Shown: piece after piece, positions 10,166 to 21,000 of the stretch
Numbering within the stretch: position 1 is the first letter of the stretch
How the letters are laid out: each line of letters opens with the position of its first letter
DNA from: Aradus depressus
Lineage: Eukaryota > Arthropoda > Insecta > Hemiptera > Aradidae
Direction of reading: 5' to 3'
Length of the DNA: 64,000 nucleotides
Assembly (NCBI GenBank): GCA_963662175.1
Contig: OY759216.1
Coordinates: forward strand, 40,813,087 to 40,877,086
Translations under genes and position numbers: made by a program
Notes under the pieces: generated by a model
The model's database searches: none
Told to the model about the DNA's origin: nothing
The model's input: only the letters and a program-made list of their open reading frames with translations

Positions 10166-10249
10166 CCTCCTAGATAAAAAAATCTAAGGGTCTAGTACCC
10201 GCCAACTTGAGTTTAGTAGGATAGCATGCTACTTCTGAGCTACCGGCGC
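10166..10249 (-). mobile_element. SINE-1 head fragment
   Basis: Only the tRNA-like head and first hairpin remain, ending GAGCTACCGGCGCC, the inverse of the SINE start. Confidence 0.7.
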
Positions 10250-10590
10250 CAATATTCAATATAAGATGTAACATTTCCCCAATAAACATATATTTTTCCT
10301 AGAGGAATAAAAACCGTGAAGGTTGAGTCTAGCTAAATTATGTAGTTGTGGAGCTAAGAGAGGAAGGTCCCCCCTCCTGCCTTCTGGCGACCTAGACTGA
10401 ATACCGAATTTCTCCCCCCTCCCCACTCTCTCTCTCTCTCTCTCTCTGGAGATTCCGGAGACCCTGGAAGTCTGGACAACTCTTCACACAACTTTTAGCC
10501 AACCCTTCTCAAATATACCTCCAGGTCCCAACTCGTATGTAAACCGTAACGCCCCTTTCCCTCAACAAATCTTAATAAAGATATCCTATA
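10250..10590. other. Unassigned stretch with (CT)n
   Basis: No gene. A short (CT)n tract lies at about 10426-10447. Confidence 0.5.
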
Positions 10591-10779
10591 AAAGAAAGTT
10601 GCCTGTGAATCTCCGACTATGTACTTCCCCAGCACAAATTAATCATTTTCGCTCTCCCTCCAAAGCCAATCCATTGTTTAGGCTAAAACTCAATATTTGA
10701 CTTACGTAGTGGCTTCTAAATCCTCATACTAAATTTTGTGTCGATACAGCAGTTATTGGGATATTTGAGATTTTGACTT
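10590..10779 (+). repeat. Family A copy, 5' part, host of a LINE insertion
   Basis: Begins GTGAATCTCCGACTATGTACTTCCCCAGC in register with the family start and proceeds to CAGCAGTTATTGGG, where the Jockey fragment joins. Confidence 0.75.
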
Positions 10780-11082
10780 GAACTCTGGAGTTCTGCCAAG
10801 GCTTCCAATCTCCAGCGCATCCAATCCTTTCAATCCAAAAAACTTCGTAAAATAGCCAATGCTCCTTATTACGTCTTCAACAAAACTCTTCACACTTACC
10901 TTAACGTACCTTTTGTCACCGAAGTCGCTAAATCCAAGTATAAAAAATTATTTTCCCTTCTTAGTTCCCACAATAGTCCTCTAGTCCGTGCCATCCATTC
11001 TGCCGTACTTCCCCAACGACGGCTTAAGCGTCAATGGACTAGAGATCTCCTGATCAGAAGCAGTGACAGTGACAGTGATTAG
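10780..11082 (+). pseudogene. Jockey ORF2 C-terminal fragment
   Basis: An uninterrupted 100-codon reading frame without its own start. It matches the C-terminus of the Jockey element at 1122-5559 block by block: SSAKASNLQRIQSFQSKKL corresponds to GTAKTSNIKRIQIFQSKIL, PYYVFNKTLH to PPYVSNKTLH, and QRRLKRQWTRDLL to PRRLKRVWHRDLL. It ends with a Ser-Asp repeat before the stop. The divergence indicates a related but different subfamily. The endonuclease and polymerase core are absent. Confidence 0.85.
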
Positions 11083-11262
11083 CCAAAAGCGAGAGAAAAA
11101 CAGTGACTAGGGAGTGTCACCACTGGGTGATTTCTCCCCGCATGACATTTTGACATTGCCATTACCTCTTTATTAGCACATTTGCTTGTTGTATTTATGT
11201 GTATACAGTTGTAAATAGCTATTTGTAAATAAATAAAAAAAATAAATAAAAATAAAAAAATT
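10780..11262 (+). mobile_element. Jockey-type LINE 3' end, 5'-truncated
   Basis: Truncated insertion comprising the last 100 codons of ORF2, a 3' UTR of about 140 bp with GTAAATAGCTATTTGTAAATA, and an A-rich AAATAAATAAAA tail. The join into a Family A copy at about 10779 is abrupt, as expected of an aborted target-primed insertion. No exact target duplication could be picked out. Confidence 0.8.
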
Positions 11263-11264
11263 AT

Positions 11265-11615
11265 ATTTGTAGATTAAATTAAAAATTAAAACTGAAAATG
11301 TTTCCATACAGTCAGCTTCTTCATCTTAAGAAAGTTAATCACTGATTCATTAGTAGTTTGGTGTAAAGAGGTTTTATCAGGAAGCTACCTCGCTAATCTT
11401 GTTATGCCAGAATAGCTGCTAATAATCCTTAATAGCCTTCCTTGGAAAACATTAAGGATCATTACCTTCCTATCCTCACTATACCTACTTCCCAAGAAAC
11501 ATGTTTAAATATTCAGTGAAAATTCGTCTGTTCCCCTAATCTATATAGTAGACATTATAATGTGAAAATTGCTGATATAGTGAGAAGTGATTATTTCACA
11601 GTTTGGAAAATAAAA
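11265..11615. other. Unassigned AT-rich stretch
   Basis: No gene or family recognised. Confidence 0.5.
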
Positions 11616-11840
11616 AATCGCCTAACATCAGAGCGCTGTTTCGAAGCTCTGGTGGACATGGACGTCTGGACGACTACAGTGGGAGTCCTAAATTTTGCTT
11701 GCCCTGACGTTTCATTCAAAAGACAGCGTGCTCAAGATTTTTTCACCGTCCAGATAAAAAACCTAATGATCTTGGCCGGGTTGCGAACTTAAGTTCTTGT
11801 GCTCAAGAGGCAAGTACAATAACTCTGAGCTACCGGCGCC
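11616..11840 (-). mobile_element. SINE-1 copy, subfamily 2, internal deletion
   Basis: Keeps the 3' stem CATCAGAGCGCTGTTTCG, part of the body and the head ending TACCGGCGCC. On its own strand the hairpin arms read AGGTTTTTT and AAAAAATCT: one G-C pair has become a G-U pair, so the stem still folds. Abuts the M2 element on its right. Confidence 0.8.
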
Positions 11841-12152
11841 CAGTGTGAAATTTATGAGTTTTGATTTTCAAAATTCGAGCCCCCGCTGTGTTTTTTGGGT
11901 CGCTGATTACGAATTCAATATTTATTTTAACCAAAAGTGGTCCTAATGTTGTCATTTTGACCTAAAGTGGTCCGAATTCAATATATTGGCTATTTTTGCC
12001 ACTGGCATATAATACCTTGATTGTGAAACCCGCAGTTATCTGACAAGAAGCCAGCTTGCACAAATATTTTGCACCTAATTTCATCCGAGTTGATCAAAAA
12101 TTGAGCGGGGGTTCGAATTTTGAAAATCAAAACTCATAAATTTCACCCTGTG
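11841..12152. mobile_element. M2 MITE with about 42-bp inverted ends
   Basis: About 310 bp. Left end CAGTGTGAAATTTATGAG continuing to CGAGCCCCCGCT; right end the inverse, finishing AAACTCATAAATTTCACCCTG. No ORF. Termini of the CAG...CTG type suggest hAT-like or mariner-like ancestry, unproven. A rearranged second copy lies at 56378-56805. Confidence 0.75.
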
Positions 12153-12179
12153 TGGCGTCCCTGAGTATTACATTTTTGT

Positions 12180-12510
12180 GTTTAAAGTTGCTTCTTCATA
12201 ACACAAAAAGTGAGTAGGTATATCGACAAAAAATTTTATATGTGTGACCAAAACTCAATAAGAACAACACCTATTAATTTTCAGTGTAATCAGCAAAAGG
12301 GAGGGAGGAGAGGATCAGAGGAGGCCTCAACTCAAAAACCCCAATATCTGTCAAATTTCAGTGATTTCGGCTGGGAGGAAGTGGGTTGGGGGTTCAATTT
12401 AAAACCCCTAATAATTGCTGTTGTAATAAATTTATCGACACAAAATTTAGTATGAGGATTGATTAATTCGTTCTGAGGAAGTACATTGCGAGTGATTCAA
12501 TGACTATTTT
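12180..12510 (-). repeat. Family A copy, minus orientation
   Basis: Carries ATATCGACAAAAAATTTTAT, AACACCTATTAATTTTCAG, CTCAACTCAAAAACCCC and the terminal TGAGGAAGTACATTGC phrase in inverse order. Confidence 0.75.
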
Positions 12511-13160
12511 TTTGGGGCTTGATGCTCGTTCTACAGAACTGGGCAGGATTTCTGTACTACTGGATTAGAATACTTTTTTCTATAATCTACTGCAGAATTC
12601 TAAGTTGTATTATCTGATTATACATTCCCAATATTTTAGAAACCATACCTTGAACATTCATAGAATTTCGTAGCGGAGCAGAGCCGTCAGATGACATCTT
12701 TGCCGGTAATATAACGAGCTCAAGTCAATGAAGGCGAGATCACATATAAATTGATGGTGAAAAGAGGAGAGAAACTGTTGTTAAAATATATAAATAAATA
12801 AAATGAAAAGGGTCCCTTGGGTGTTAGTATGATCGTCAGGGGTAGTTGGTTTGGACCAGCAGGGAAGCAGCTTCCACCCAGCTGATGTGATATTGATGGG
12901 ACAATCAATCACAGACCTTCTACCAAATTGCATTATATATGTACCTACGAGAAGCATAGCCATTTGTATCTTTAGTGACGGGACTCGCTACAGTCACTTG
13001 TTACATTACATTAGAACAACTGAAATACTTCAAAAGTCTTACCAAATACATTTTGAACATAATATATTATTACAACATCATTTCTCTCATTTATTTTTTT
13101 GCCTTTCAAAAAATAATAATTACAAAAGTTTCGGACAGCACTCCCATCATTTATCTGATG
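12511..13160. other. Unassigned stretch, possible LINE 3' UTR
   Basis: A more GC-balanced island (12820-12900) followed on the minus strand by an AT-rich end could be a LINE 3' UTR, but no diagnostic protein motif is visible. Confidence 0.3.
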
Positions 13161-13363
13161 AAACTTAAAGCGGTGGTCCCGAGCCTATGAGATGTCAGGT
13201 ACTCGTTAAAGACCCCTACCCTAGATGAATAAAAATTTAAGCTAGGCAAAATTTAAGGCTCCCACTGAAGTCAGGCTCATGTCCAACAAAGTGACGAAAG
13301 AAGCGCTTTGGTAGTAGGCGATATGACCTCATAGTTAAAGCCCGAGAGTTTTAATAACTAACT
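13161..13363 (+). mobile_element. SINE-1, 5'-truncated
   Basis: Begins inside the body (TAAAGCGGTGGTCCCGAGCC) and ends TAATAACTAACT (subfamily 2 tail). Confidence 0.75.
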
Positions 13364-13392
13364 ACATAATCTATAATACGTATATTATTGAG

Positions 13393-13861
13393 GTTAACTA
13401 TTCCTTCTATCAGAATCTTCCCTTTATAATTAATAGAACATATTTATTAAGTCGACTTCTATATTTTAACACTTAGTCAATACTGATTATTTTTTATGAG
13501 GGATTTCTGATATATTTGTGTGGATTACAAATAAGTGATAACAAAGAATCAGTTTTTACTAGGTGTATAAATATAGAAGAGTTCTACATATTCTCACACA
13601 AAATACATATTTAGAGTGAGCGCTTTCGGTTGTCACATCATCCTCAGACACATTTTTAAAAAAAAGTGTGAGGTTGGTGTAAGAACCGCAAGCACTCAAC
13701 CTAAATATATATATTGTGTGGGAAAGAACTATATTTTTCTATTCCTAATCTTCGAGTTTCCCACTACATCAGCCAGTTCCAAGAAAATTCTAAATAATAA
13801 GTCGACTCAATAAATATCTTCTATAAAAAGAAGATTCTAATTAACAGAAGGAATAGTTAAC
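13393..13861. mobile_element. M3 foldback element
   Basis: About 470 bp with imperfect inverted ends of about 75 bp. Both begin GTTAACTATTCCTTCT on their own strands and share ATATTTATTRAGTCGACTT further in. The interior has no convincing ORF. On the minus strand near 13626-13655 it contains CTGAGGATGATGTGACAACC followed by GAAAGCGC, a small dyad motif. Confidence 0.65.
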
Positions 13862-14072
13862 TTAAAGAACTAATACTAATATTTATAACTAATACTAATA
13901 TTATAAAGAACTAATACTAATACTTAAAGAAGTATTATAGATATTGATAACGGGAGGGCTTCCCAAAACGATTGTAATTCCTATTTTTTGAGAAGGTATA
14001 TAAAAAATATATGGGAGAAATGATGATTTAATAATATATTATTTATGAATCTCCTTGCTGTATACATATATA

Positions 14073-14264
14073 AATAAACTTAAGCACGCCGTCCTTCGGA
14101 CGGGACGTTAAGCGATGGTGAATAAAAATTTAGGGTAGGCAAAATTTAGAACTCCCATAGTAGAGTCGGGCTCATGTCCACCAGAATGACGACAGAGCGC
14201 TCTGGTAGTAGGCGATATGACCTTGTAGTTAAAGCCCGGGCATGAGTCATAAAACCTAACCTAA

Positions 14265-14268
<4 letters not shown>
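14073..14268 (+). mobile_element. SINE-1, subfamily 1, 5'-truncated with body deletion
   Basis: Starts at the 3' arm of the first hairpin (ATAAACTTAAGCACGCC), lacks the segment between GCGATGG and TGAATAAAAATTTAGGG, and ends in three CCTAA units. Confidence 0.82.

Positions 14269-14309
<41 letters not shown>
14268..14309. repeat. (TA)n microsatellite
   Basis: A TA run starts directly at the SINE tail. Confidence 0.9.
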
Positions 14310-14312
<3 letters not shown>

Positions 14313-15201
14313 CAGAGAAAAAAGTTTAAAAAATTGAATAAAGGAGGGAATATTTGTAATGATGTATGCGTAGAAGAGCTGTGTTTTGTAAAGAAACACG
14401 AGGGTTGGAATTCGGCGGAGATAAACAAGGATTCAGTCTTAGTTTCACATTTTTTCAACTTTACAATACCATCCCCTACCCCCACTCTCTCATCTATGCT
14501 AAATAACAACCGCTTTTCAACTTTTTTTTATAAATATCATAAAATTTTGTATCTCTTTTTTTCTTTTTTTTCAATTTTTTTTCTGTTTTCCAGGAATTTT
14601 TATCTGAAGGATGTTGTTGTATCTCATGAATATTTCAAACTAGAAGTCTTTATAATATGAGATACCCAGAACAAAAAAAAGTTTATATGTTGGAGTAAAA
14701 ATTAATATTTTCTCTCATCTGATGTTTTAGAAAAAAATTGGTACGTTTAGATTAGATTCACAGACAGACGAATAAGAAATATTAAAAAAATTACGTAGAA
14801 ACAAAAAAATTATTTTAAAACAAATAAAAAATATTATCTAAATAGATTCAGCTGAAAGTGGAAAACGGAACTTCCAAATAGCTAACGGAGTCGACGAATA
14901 AGGCCATAGAAAAAGTGGACGTAGGCTGGAAGTCGTCAAATTCAAGGGTTCCTTCAACCAACATCTGAAAGCCACGAAAAGGTCGCATGTTCCTAATTGG
15001 AATTAGAAAGGAGTCAGATTCGAACTCAGGCCCATTCACAATGTATTTCGGCAAAATTAACATTGCAAAACTATGTACTTACCTGTTTTTCTTATATCCG
15101 AAATACGTTATTGTTGTGTTTTTTTAGATGCCACAACACGAAATGTGAGTTTTGCGGAATATGAATTGTTGTCGTAATAACTCGTTCAATGAGCAATATT
15201 C

Positions 15202-15205
<4 letters not shown>
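14310..15205. other. Unassigned stretch
   Basis: No recognised gene. A 71-codon minus-strand frame (15063-14848) has unremarkable composition but no identifiable domain. CAGGTAAGTACA lies just upstream of its ATG on that strand. Recorded only as a very weak exon candidate. Confidence 0.3.
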
Positions 15206-15253
<48 letters not shown>

Positions 15254-15306
15254 ACTTTAGTTATATAACTAGTTTAAAGTTATATAGTTATATATATATA
15301 TATATA
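15206..15306. repeat. (AT)n microsatellite, interrupted
   Basis: Two AT runs separated by AACTTTAGTTATATAACTAG, itself nearly palindromic. Confidence 0.9.
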
Positions 15307-15464
15307 AATAAATAATAATCTGTGGAAAAACGAAAACTCACCATGCGTCCATTTTGAAGTTGCTGAAACACTAATAGGTATCACAACGTTCCTACCTGAA
15401 ACAAATATATATATATGTATATATCAGAAATATATTAAATAGACATATTTTTACTTTATTTTTT

Positions 15465-15740
15465 TTTCAGCTATTAATGATATTGGCCGGCATGACTCAG
15501 GGCTCAATATTTCCAGTCCTATCGAAAAATTGATTCCTATCAAAATTGTACCTTATAAAATTTCCAATAGCTAACAAGACCTCAGATTTGAGATAGGGTC
15601 AATAAGACAAAAGTTATAGTGCCCTTAAAAATGTAAACTAAATGTTTATAAGAAATATATCTTAGTAATTTTTAAATCATAACTCATAGCAACGAAATTT
15701 AAAATATGGTTTATGTATTGGAAGTTTTTTAAGAAATATA
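15465..15740 (-). repeat. Family B copy, inverse of 9655-9970
   Basis: Reads in inverse order CAGCTATTAATGATATTGGC, CAGGGCTCAATATTTCCAG, CCTCAGATTTGAGATAGG. It shares the whole block with 9655-9970 in the opposite orientation. Confidence 0.75.
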
Positions 15741-15761
15741 TGTATAAGGAAAATTGATCCA

Positions 15762-16466
15762 TATAAACCTCTCTTAGAGAAAATATCATGATTTATAGAT
15801 CTTAGGTGTTTCGAAATTAATTTTCTTTTTCTCTCTCTCTCTGATAAATTTACTTTAATATGAGACTCTGGTCGATGTCTCATCCATCGTGTTGCCATAT
15901 TAGAGAGAATATTACAGGAAAATGTTGCATGTTTTCTTTACACAATCCCATTTCACATATTTCTTATTTGTTTATTTACAAATAGATATTTACACCTGTA
16001 TAAAAAAATTGTGATGTCGCCATTACAGGACTTCCTTATACCAACTACGCTTACAGATCACTCTCTCTCCCTTCTCAAAATCATTTCATTTTGTCTCTTT
16101 GTACAGCGTTATCTTGAGAGTAGACATTCTTATACCCTGTAATGCCACTATGAAATAATGTTGAGAAGAGGGAGAGAGTGATCTGTAAGCGTGGTTGGTA
16201 TAAGAAAGTCCTGTAATGGCCATATCACATTTATACAGTTGTAAATATCTATTTGTAAATAAATAAATAAGAAATAAGTGAAATGGGATTGTGTAAAGAA
16301 AACATGCACCATTTTCCTGTAATATTCTCTCTAATATGGCAACACGATGGATGAGACATCGACCAGAGTCTCATATTAATGTAAAGAGAGAGAGAGAAAA
16401 AATAAACTTAATTTCAAAACACCTAAGATCTATAAATCATGATATTTTCTCTAAGAGAGGTTTATA
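15762..16466. repeat. Long palindrome, about 705 bp, centred on an M1 MITE
   Basis: Left arm TATAAACCTCTCTTAGAG at 15762 pairs with the inverse at 16449-16466. Pairing continues through TCATGATTTATAGATCTTAG, GAGACTCTGGTCGATGTC, GTGTTGCCATATTAGAG and TTACAAATAGATATTTACA into the M1 inverted ends at 16011-16229. Other M1 copies lack these outer arms, so the outer arms are an extra inverted duplication of about 240 bp around this copy. Confidence 0.85.
16011..16229. mobile_element. M1 foldback MITE, full copy
   Basis: Ends GTGATGTCGCCATTACAGG and its inverse CCTGTAATGGCCATATCAC. Internal AACCACGC and CAGATCACTCTCTCTCCC occur in both arms, with a short loop. Very similar to 9423-9650. Confidence 0.85.
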
Positions 16467-16702
16467 GGGTTCAATTTGTAGGAACAGCCCAATTCAATCA
16501 ATACTACATTGAATATTTAGCAGTTCAATACAACTACTGAATACTTAGCAGTTAAATTGAATAGGCTGTATTAATCAGCCCCCCAAGTTGGAAATTAATA
16601 GTAATTTTGGGAATGTAATATAGAGCCATTGGCGGATTTAACAGGGTAGCCACCTTATGATATTGTGTACAAGTTCGAAAATGCTATTGAAGACGTTCTA
16701 AA

Positions 16703-16860
16703 TGACGACGGGTTCGAAACCAGACCGAGGCTCTTAGTTCTCTCGAGCCTGTACTATGGTCAGATACTCATTAAAGACCCCTTACCTCATGTAATTAAAC
16801 CACAATTTAGGACTCCCACAGTAGAGTCGGGTTCATGTCCACCAGAGCGACAGAAAAGCA
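16703..16860 (+). mobile_element. SINE-1 fragment
   Basis: Box B GGGTTCGAAACC, CCGAGGCTCTTAGTT, then a deletion and the 3' body (ACTCCCACAGTAGAGTCGGG, CCACCAGAGCGAC). Confidence 0.75.
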
Positions 16861-17156
16861 AAATGACAAGCTATATATATATATAAATTCAAAAAATAAT
16901 AAAATGCTTTTATTTGAGATAGAATTAATAAGAGCAATGTTGTGGTGCTTCAAAGAATGTTCAATAAATTTCTATATGAAATATTTCTTATACAAAGAAA
17001 GTTCTTTTCTCTTTACATGTTGAGTTTGTTAAGTTTTCTCTTGGACTTCAACCAGTCCATAGACTCAACCGTCTATATGCGTGATTTTGGATTTTCGCAC
17101 GATTACAAAACTTGCTTATACGAAATGCATAAGAAAATATAAATATAATTGATATT

Positions 17157-17470
17157 ATGTTAGTTGGTTATTATGACATGTCCCTCCGGGTTACAACTAA
17201 GAGGTCATATCGCCTTCAGTGCTCTTTCGTCGCTCTAATCAACATGAGCCTGAGTCCTAAATTTTGCCTACCCATGTTTAGTTACCTTGTGTGAGAGGTT
17301 TTTAACGAGTACCTGATATCGTACAGGGTCGGGCCATCGCTTAGCGTCCCATCCGAAGAATGGCGTGCTCAAAGTTTTTTCATCGATAAAAAAACTAAAG
17401 GGCTCGGCCGAGTTTCGAACCCTTGATCTTGAGCTCACAAGGCACGCTACCCCTGAGCTACCGGCGCCCT
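17157..17470 (-). mobile_element. SINE-1, full length, intermediate subfamily
   Basis: Complete from tail (GTTAGTTGGTTATTATGAC, plus strand) to head (GAGCTACCGGCGCC). On its own strand the hairpin arms are AGTTTTTT and AAAAAACT, a third paired version. Confidence 0.82.
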
Positions 17471-18024
17471 CAAGTTGATATTAATTTTACTTAATGGATA
17501 CTGTAAAAAAATTTAATCCTTTTCTTCATGAATCTTTAAACCAAAAAACATAAGCAACAAACTTTTCATTTCTTTCAAAAGCCTGGGGAGAGAGAGTGGG
17601 CTTATTGGAAGGAGACCTAAGGGAAAAAAAAACTCAACTCTGGGATCGATTGACTGGAACCAAGCCGAACCAAGAAAAAAATAAATGTGGTTTTTTTCAG
17701 AGGGATGCCCTATATTCTTTCAATAGGACGAAGTGGAAGGGGGTGAGAGGGGGAGGGTTCCTGTAGTGCCTGGAGGGAGTAGACAATCCTTGGAAGGGCA
17801 GATCTGTCTTGTCATAACCTGATTTATGTAGGAACTCAAAACTGGCACAAGAAGAAATATCTTGGCATCCTCCAAAAAACAGAGAGCCTACCTTCAAAAC
17901 CAGGAATCTACAAACCCTTCAAAGTTTGTAAGTCAAAAGAGTCTTTAGTATGGTTGGAACTGTCTGTTCTGTTGGAATGAAGACAATTCTACGTCAGTGA
18001 CTTTTCTTACCGAATTACAACGAA
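17471..18024. other. Unassigned stretch
   Basis: A 66-codon minus frame (17897-17697) has no recognised domain. Nothing else is supported. Confidence 0.4.
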
Positions 18025-18125
18025 AAAAAAAAGTCATCGGTGAATCACTAGCAATGTACTTCCCCAGAACGAACTATTCATTTAACTTTTCGCTCCCCTC
18101 CTAAACTAGTCGACCGATTGCGAGT
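18025..18125 (+). repeat. Family A 5' end fragment
   Basis: GGTGAATCACTAGCAATGTA, CTTCCCCAGAACGAA, AAACTAGTCGACCGATTG. Confidence 0.7.
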
Positions 18126-18147
18126 TATATTTTATTTATTATTTTAT

Positions 18148-18470
18148 TCCGGTAGCTCAGATGTGTAACACGCTTGCCTACTGAACTCAAAATCGCGGAT
18201 TCGAAACCCGGCTGAGACCCCTAGGTTTTTGATCTGGGAGGTGAAAAAACTTTTAGTACGCCTTCCTTCGGATGGGACGTTAAAAGCAATGGTCCCGAGC
18301 CTGTGCGATGTCAGGTACTCGTTTATGTTAACAAAGCTAGGTAGGCAAAATTTAGGACTCCCACAGTAGAGTCGAGCTTATGTGCAACAGAGCGACGAAA
18401 AAGTGCTCTGTTAGTAGGCGATATGACCTCATAGTTAAAGCATGGACTTGAGTCACTATAACTAGCTAAC
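18148..18470 (+). mobile_element. SINE-1, subfamily 2, near full length
   Basis: CCGGTAGCTCAGATG head, box B GATTCGAAACCC, body and tail ATAACTAGCTAAC. The first hairpin is partly decayed. Confidence 0.8.
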
Positions 18471-18478
18471 TCAAATAA

Positions 18479-18878
18479 AAATAATTTTAATCCATAAATA
18501 GTTATGTTATAGTAGAATCGTTCAGTTGGAATAGTTTTCAATTACTTTTTATGTTGCAATTTTATAAGATGATATAATCTTGTAATGAATAAAAAGGGAA
18601 CAGGAGGGAGAATAATATAAATTATAATATTTTAAGTTATTTCAAATTTTATTAAGTGAAAGAAGAAATATATTGCTTTTTTAAGGTTTCAATGAATTTC
18701 TAGTATGTTACTGAACATTTTATTTTATGGCTTATAAGATTGATAAACGAGAGCTCCTAACATGCAAAAATTGTATAATTTACAAATAATGGTCAATAAA
18801 ATATGCATGCAAATACTTGCATCTTGAATGTGCCTACCAGTTCCTTCTTGCATACGTATCTTACATAAATTTTATACA
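18479..18878. other. Unassigned AT-rich stretch
   Basis: No feature supported. Confidence 0.5.
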
Positions 18879-19072
18879 GAATGGTTAGCACAACAAAAAA
18901 TTTTAACAAGAAAAAATTAACTCCTGATGTAGAAAAAAACAAAAAACGATTCTGTTTCAACTATTTACAGGACACTGAATGCCACATCAGGAAATGCCCT
19001 CTGTCTAGTCATATCAACAGTGAGACTGATGGCGCAATGTCAGTACAGATATATCGGTTATCTAGACCATAA
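18879..19072 (+). CDS. Small ORF with a CCCH-type zinc-finger-like motif
   Basis: A 63-codon frame is preceded by TTTATACAG, a plausible splice acceptor. Residues KRFCFNYLQDTECHIRKC, then PLSSH, space as C-x8-C-x4-C-x4-H, close to CCCH zinc fingers of RNA-binding proteins (canonical C-x7/8-C-x4/5-C-x3-H). The N-terminal part is Lys/Asn-rich. No donor site or neighbouring exon is evident. It could be one exon of a host gene, a pseudogene, or chance. I do not recognise a specific family. It is the only candidate host coding segment with a named motif in the window. Confidence 0.25.
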
Positions 19073-19079
19073 CTACCTG

Positions 19080-20300
19080 CTACTGTAGCACACCAGCCCC
19101 GGTCGCCCTAAAACCAGAAATCCTCCTTTATGTATATAATTCTTAGCAAATCTTTTGCAGCTAACATTTTGCTGCACTAAAATGTATTTAATGAGACTTT
19201 CGAAAGCCTTATGGGAGAGTTCCGTGCATCACCGCCATTCCCACTTTTTTCTCCCTTCCCCCCAACCTGTTCTTATAACGAATTTTAAGTTCATTAAAAC
19301 TTCTTTTGAAGTTTCATATTTTTTATTAACCAACTGAAGAGGGCTTTACAGAATCTTTCTCAATAAAATGAAATTATATTAAAGGAAACATAAACACTTA
19401 AAATATTAAGTTAATAAGTAAAATTTTATTGGGGTTCTTCCAATAAGTTTTTTTAATGAATTTCTCCTAACTTTTAATTAATTTACTTAAACAACAGGAA
19501 ACCTCTTCTCTCTCTGTCCTCTTGCATGAAATACCACGAAATTGAAAATAAGTGAAAAAATCAGCTCTGTAGATTTTAGGATTTTGGAAATATATTCAAT
19601 TTTCCATACTTGAAAAATGTTGGACGAGTATCACCTCATATCCAGTAACAGCATTTTTGTACAATGTATTCTCATTAGAAAAATAAAGTTTTAATAAAAT
19701 TATTTCCATTCTCGCTCTAAACTCACTTTCTCCTTCGACAAATTTGGCTGAAAGTTAATTGGTTTCTTACTCATGGAACTGCTCAAACCTCATATACAAT
19801 TTCGCTTTGATATATTCATTATTATTAAGTCTTTATTATTTATAAATAAAATACACATATACAAATAATTCGAAAATCAAAAATGGTATACCAAAGACGA
19901 GACCTCTTGGTCACTTGACTGTCAGAGTGTAGTCGTCATAATTTACAAATAAAGAAGAAATTAAGTACCTACCTACATCTATCACGTAGCGTTCAGATAT
20001 AAAACAACAAAATACAATTACAACTTGTTTGAAAATCAAATTATACCTTCACATAATGGATTTTATTTACGAACAAAAAAGGATCTGATCAATATAAATA
20101 TATATCCCATATATTTTGTGAAATAGACAATATTAAAAAAAAAAAACTTTTTGTTATATTTTTTATTGTTTGACAATATCTCTGTAAAAATGTTATCATT
20201 AATATATTATCGTTTATGAAACCCCTAACGGGATGTTACGTTTAACATGGCAAACAATTTATTATTTATTGTGTGTATCCAATGTTTTATTCCTTCCTTG
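19080..20300. other. Unassigned AT-rich stretch
   Basis: Contains a degraded Family A segment at about 19700-19820 (TTCGACAAATTTGGCTGAAA, TGATATATTCATT). Otherwise nothing is recognised. Confidence 0.4.
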
Positions 20301-20304
20301 TTAG

Positions 20305-20466
20305 GTCTACTGTGGGAGGTTTTACCTATCCAGGTTTAGTTACTAAGGTAGGGAGGGGTCATTAACAGTACCTGACATTGTACAAGCTCAGGACCATAGT
20401 TAACGTCTTATCCGAAGGACGGAATGCTCAAGGTTTTTACCTCACCTCGGAGCTACCGGTGCCCTC
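20305..20466 (-). mobile_element. SINE-1 fragment
   Basis: TCTACTGTGGGAGG, AACAGTACCTGACATTGTAC, TCCGAAGGACGG, GGAGCTACCGGTGCCC. The 3' end and box B are deleted. Confidence 0.75.
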
Positions 20467-20935
20467 TCTACTAGACAATTATTTTCTACTTATTTAGAAC
20501 TTTATAATCTACATTGATTAACTTGAGCCTTTTCAGAAAAAGCTCTATCTGAGCTCATCGCAAAATTACACAAGGACACAAGGAGGGCCAACTTGGAGCA
20601 GTTGTGAGGACATATGTGAGTGTACTGTTGATTCAGAAGAGGTGAAGAGTGGAGACTTGGAGTGTATGTAAACATCATTAGTGTCAGGTTCGGTAAGTGG
20701 CCATTACCAAGACACTAGTACCAAGACTGTATTTTATAAGCATTGTGTCACTTCTTTTACTCTCAATATCTGATGTTGACAAAAACCTGTACACGCAGAA
20801 CAATGTATATGCAAGAAGTCTGACCTAGAATTTACAGTACAAACTTAGGTCAAATGTCAGTTTTGCAGTGGCACTTCCAATTGTTGTAAGTCGCAAGCAT
20901 TCTCATCTCTTTAAAATATATAAGATGTTTTATAA

Positions 20936-21000
20936 GCAAGGGCGGATCCAGGATGTTCATCAGGGGGGAGGAAAGGTTAAATTTCGTTGGTTCAATTTTG
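20936..21000. repeat. Terminal fragment of a DNA-element-like repeat
   Basis: AGGGCGGATCCAGGATGTTC, shared with 47605-47640. Ends of the GGCGGATCCAGG kind are common to several DNA transposons. Only one end is visible here. Confidence 0.45.
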
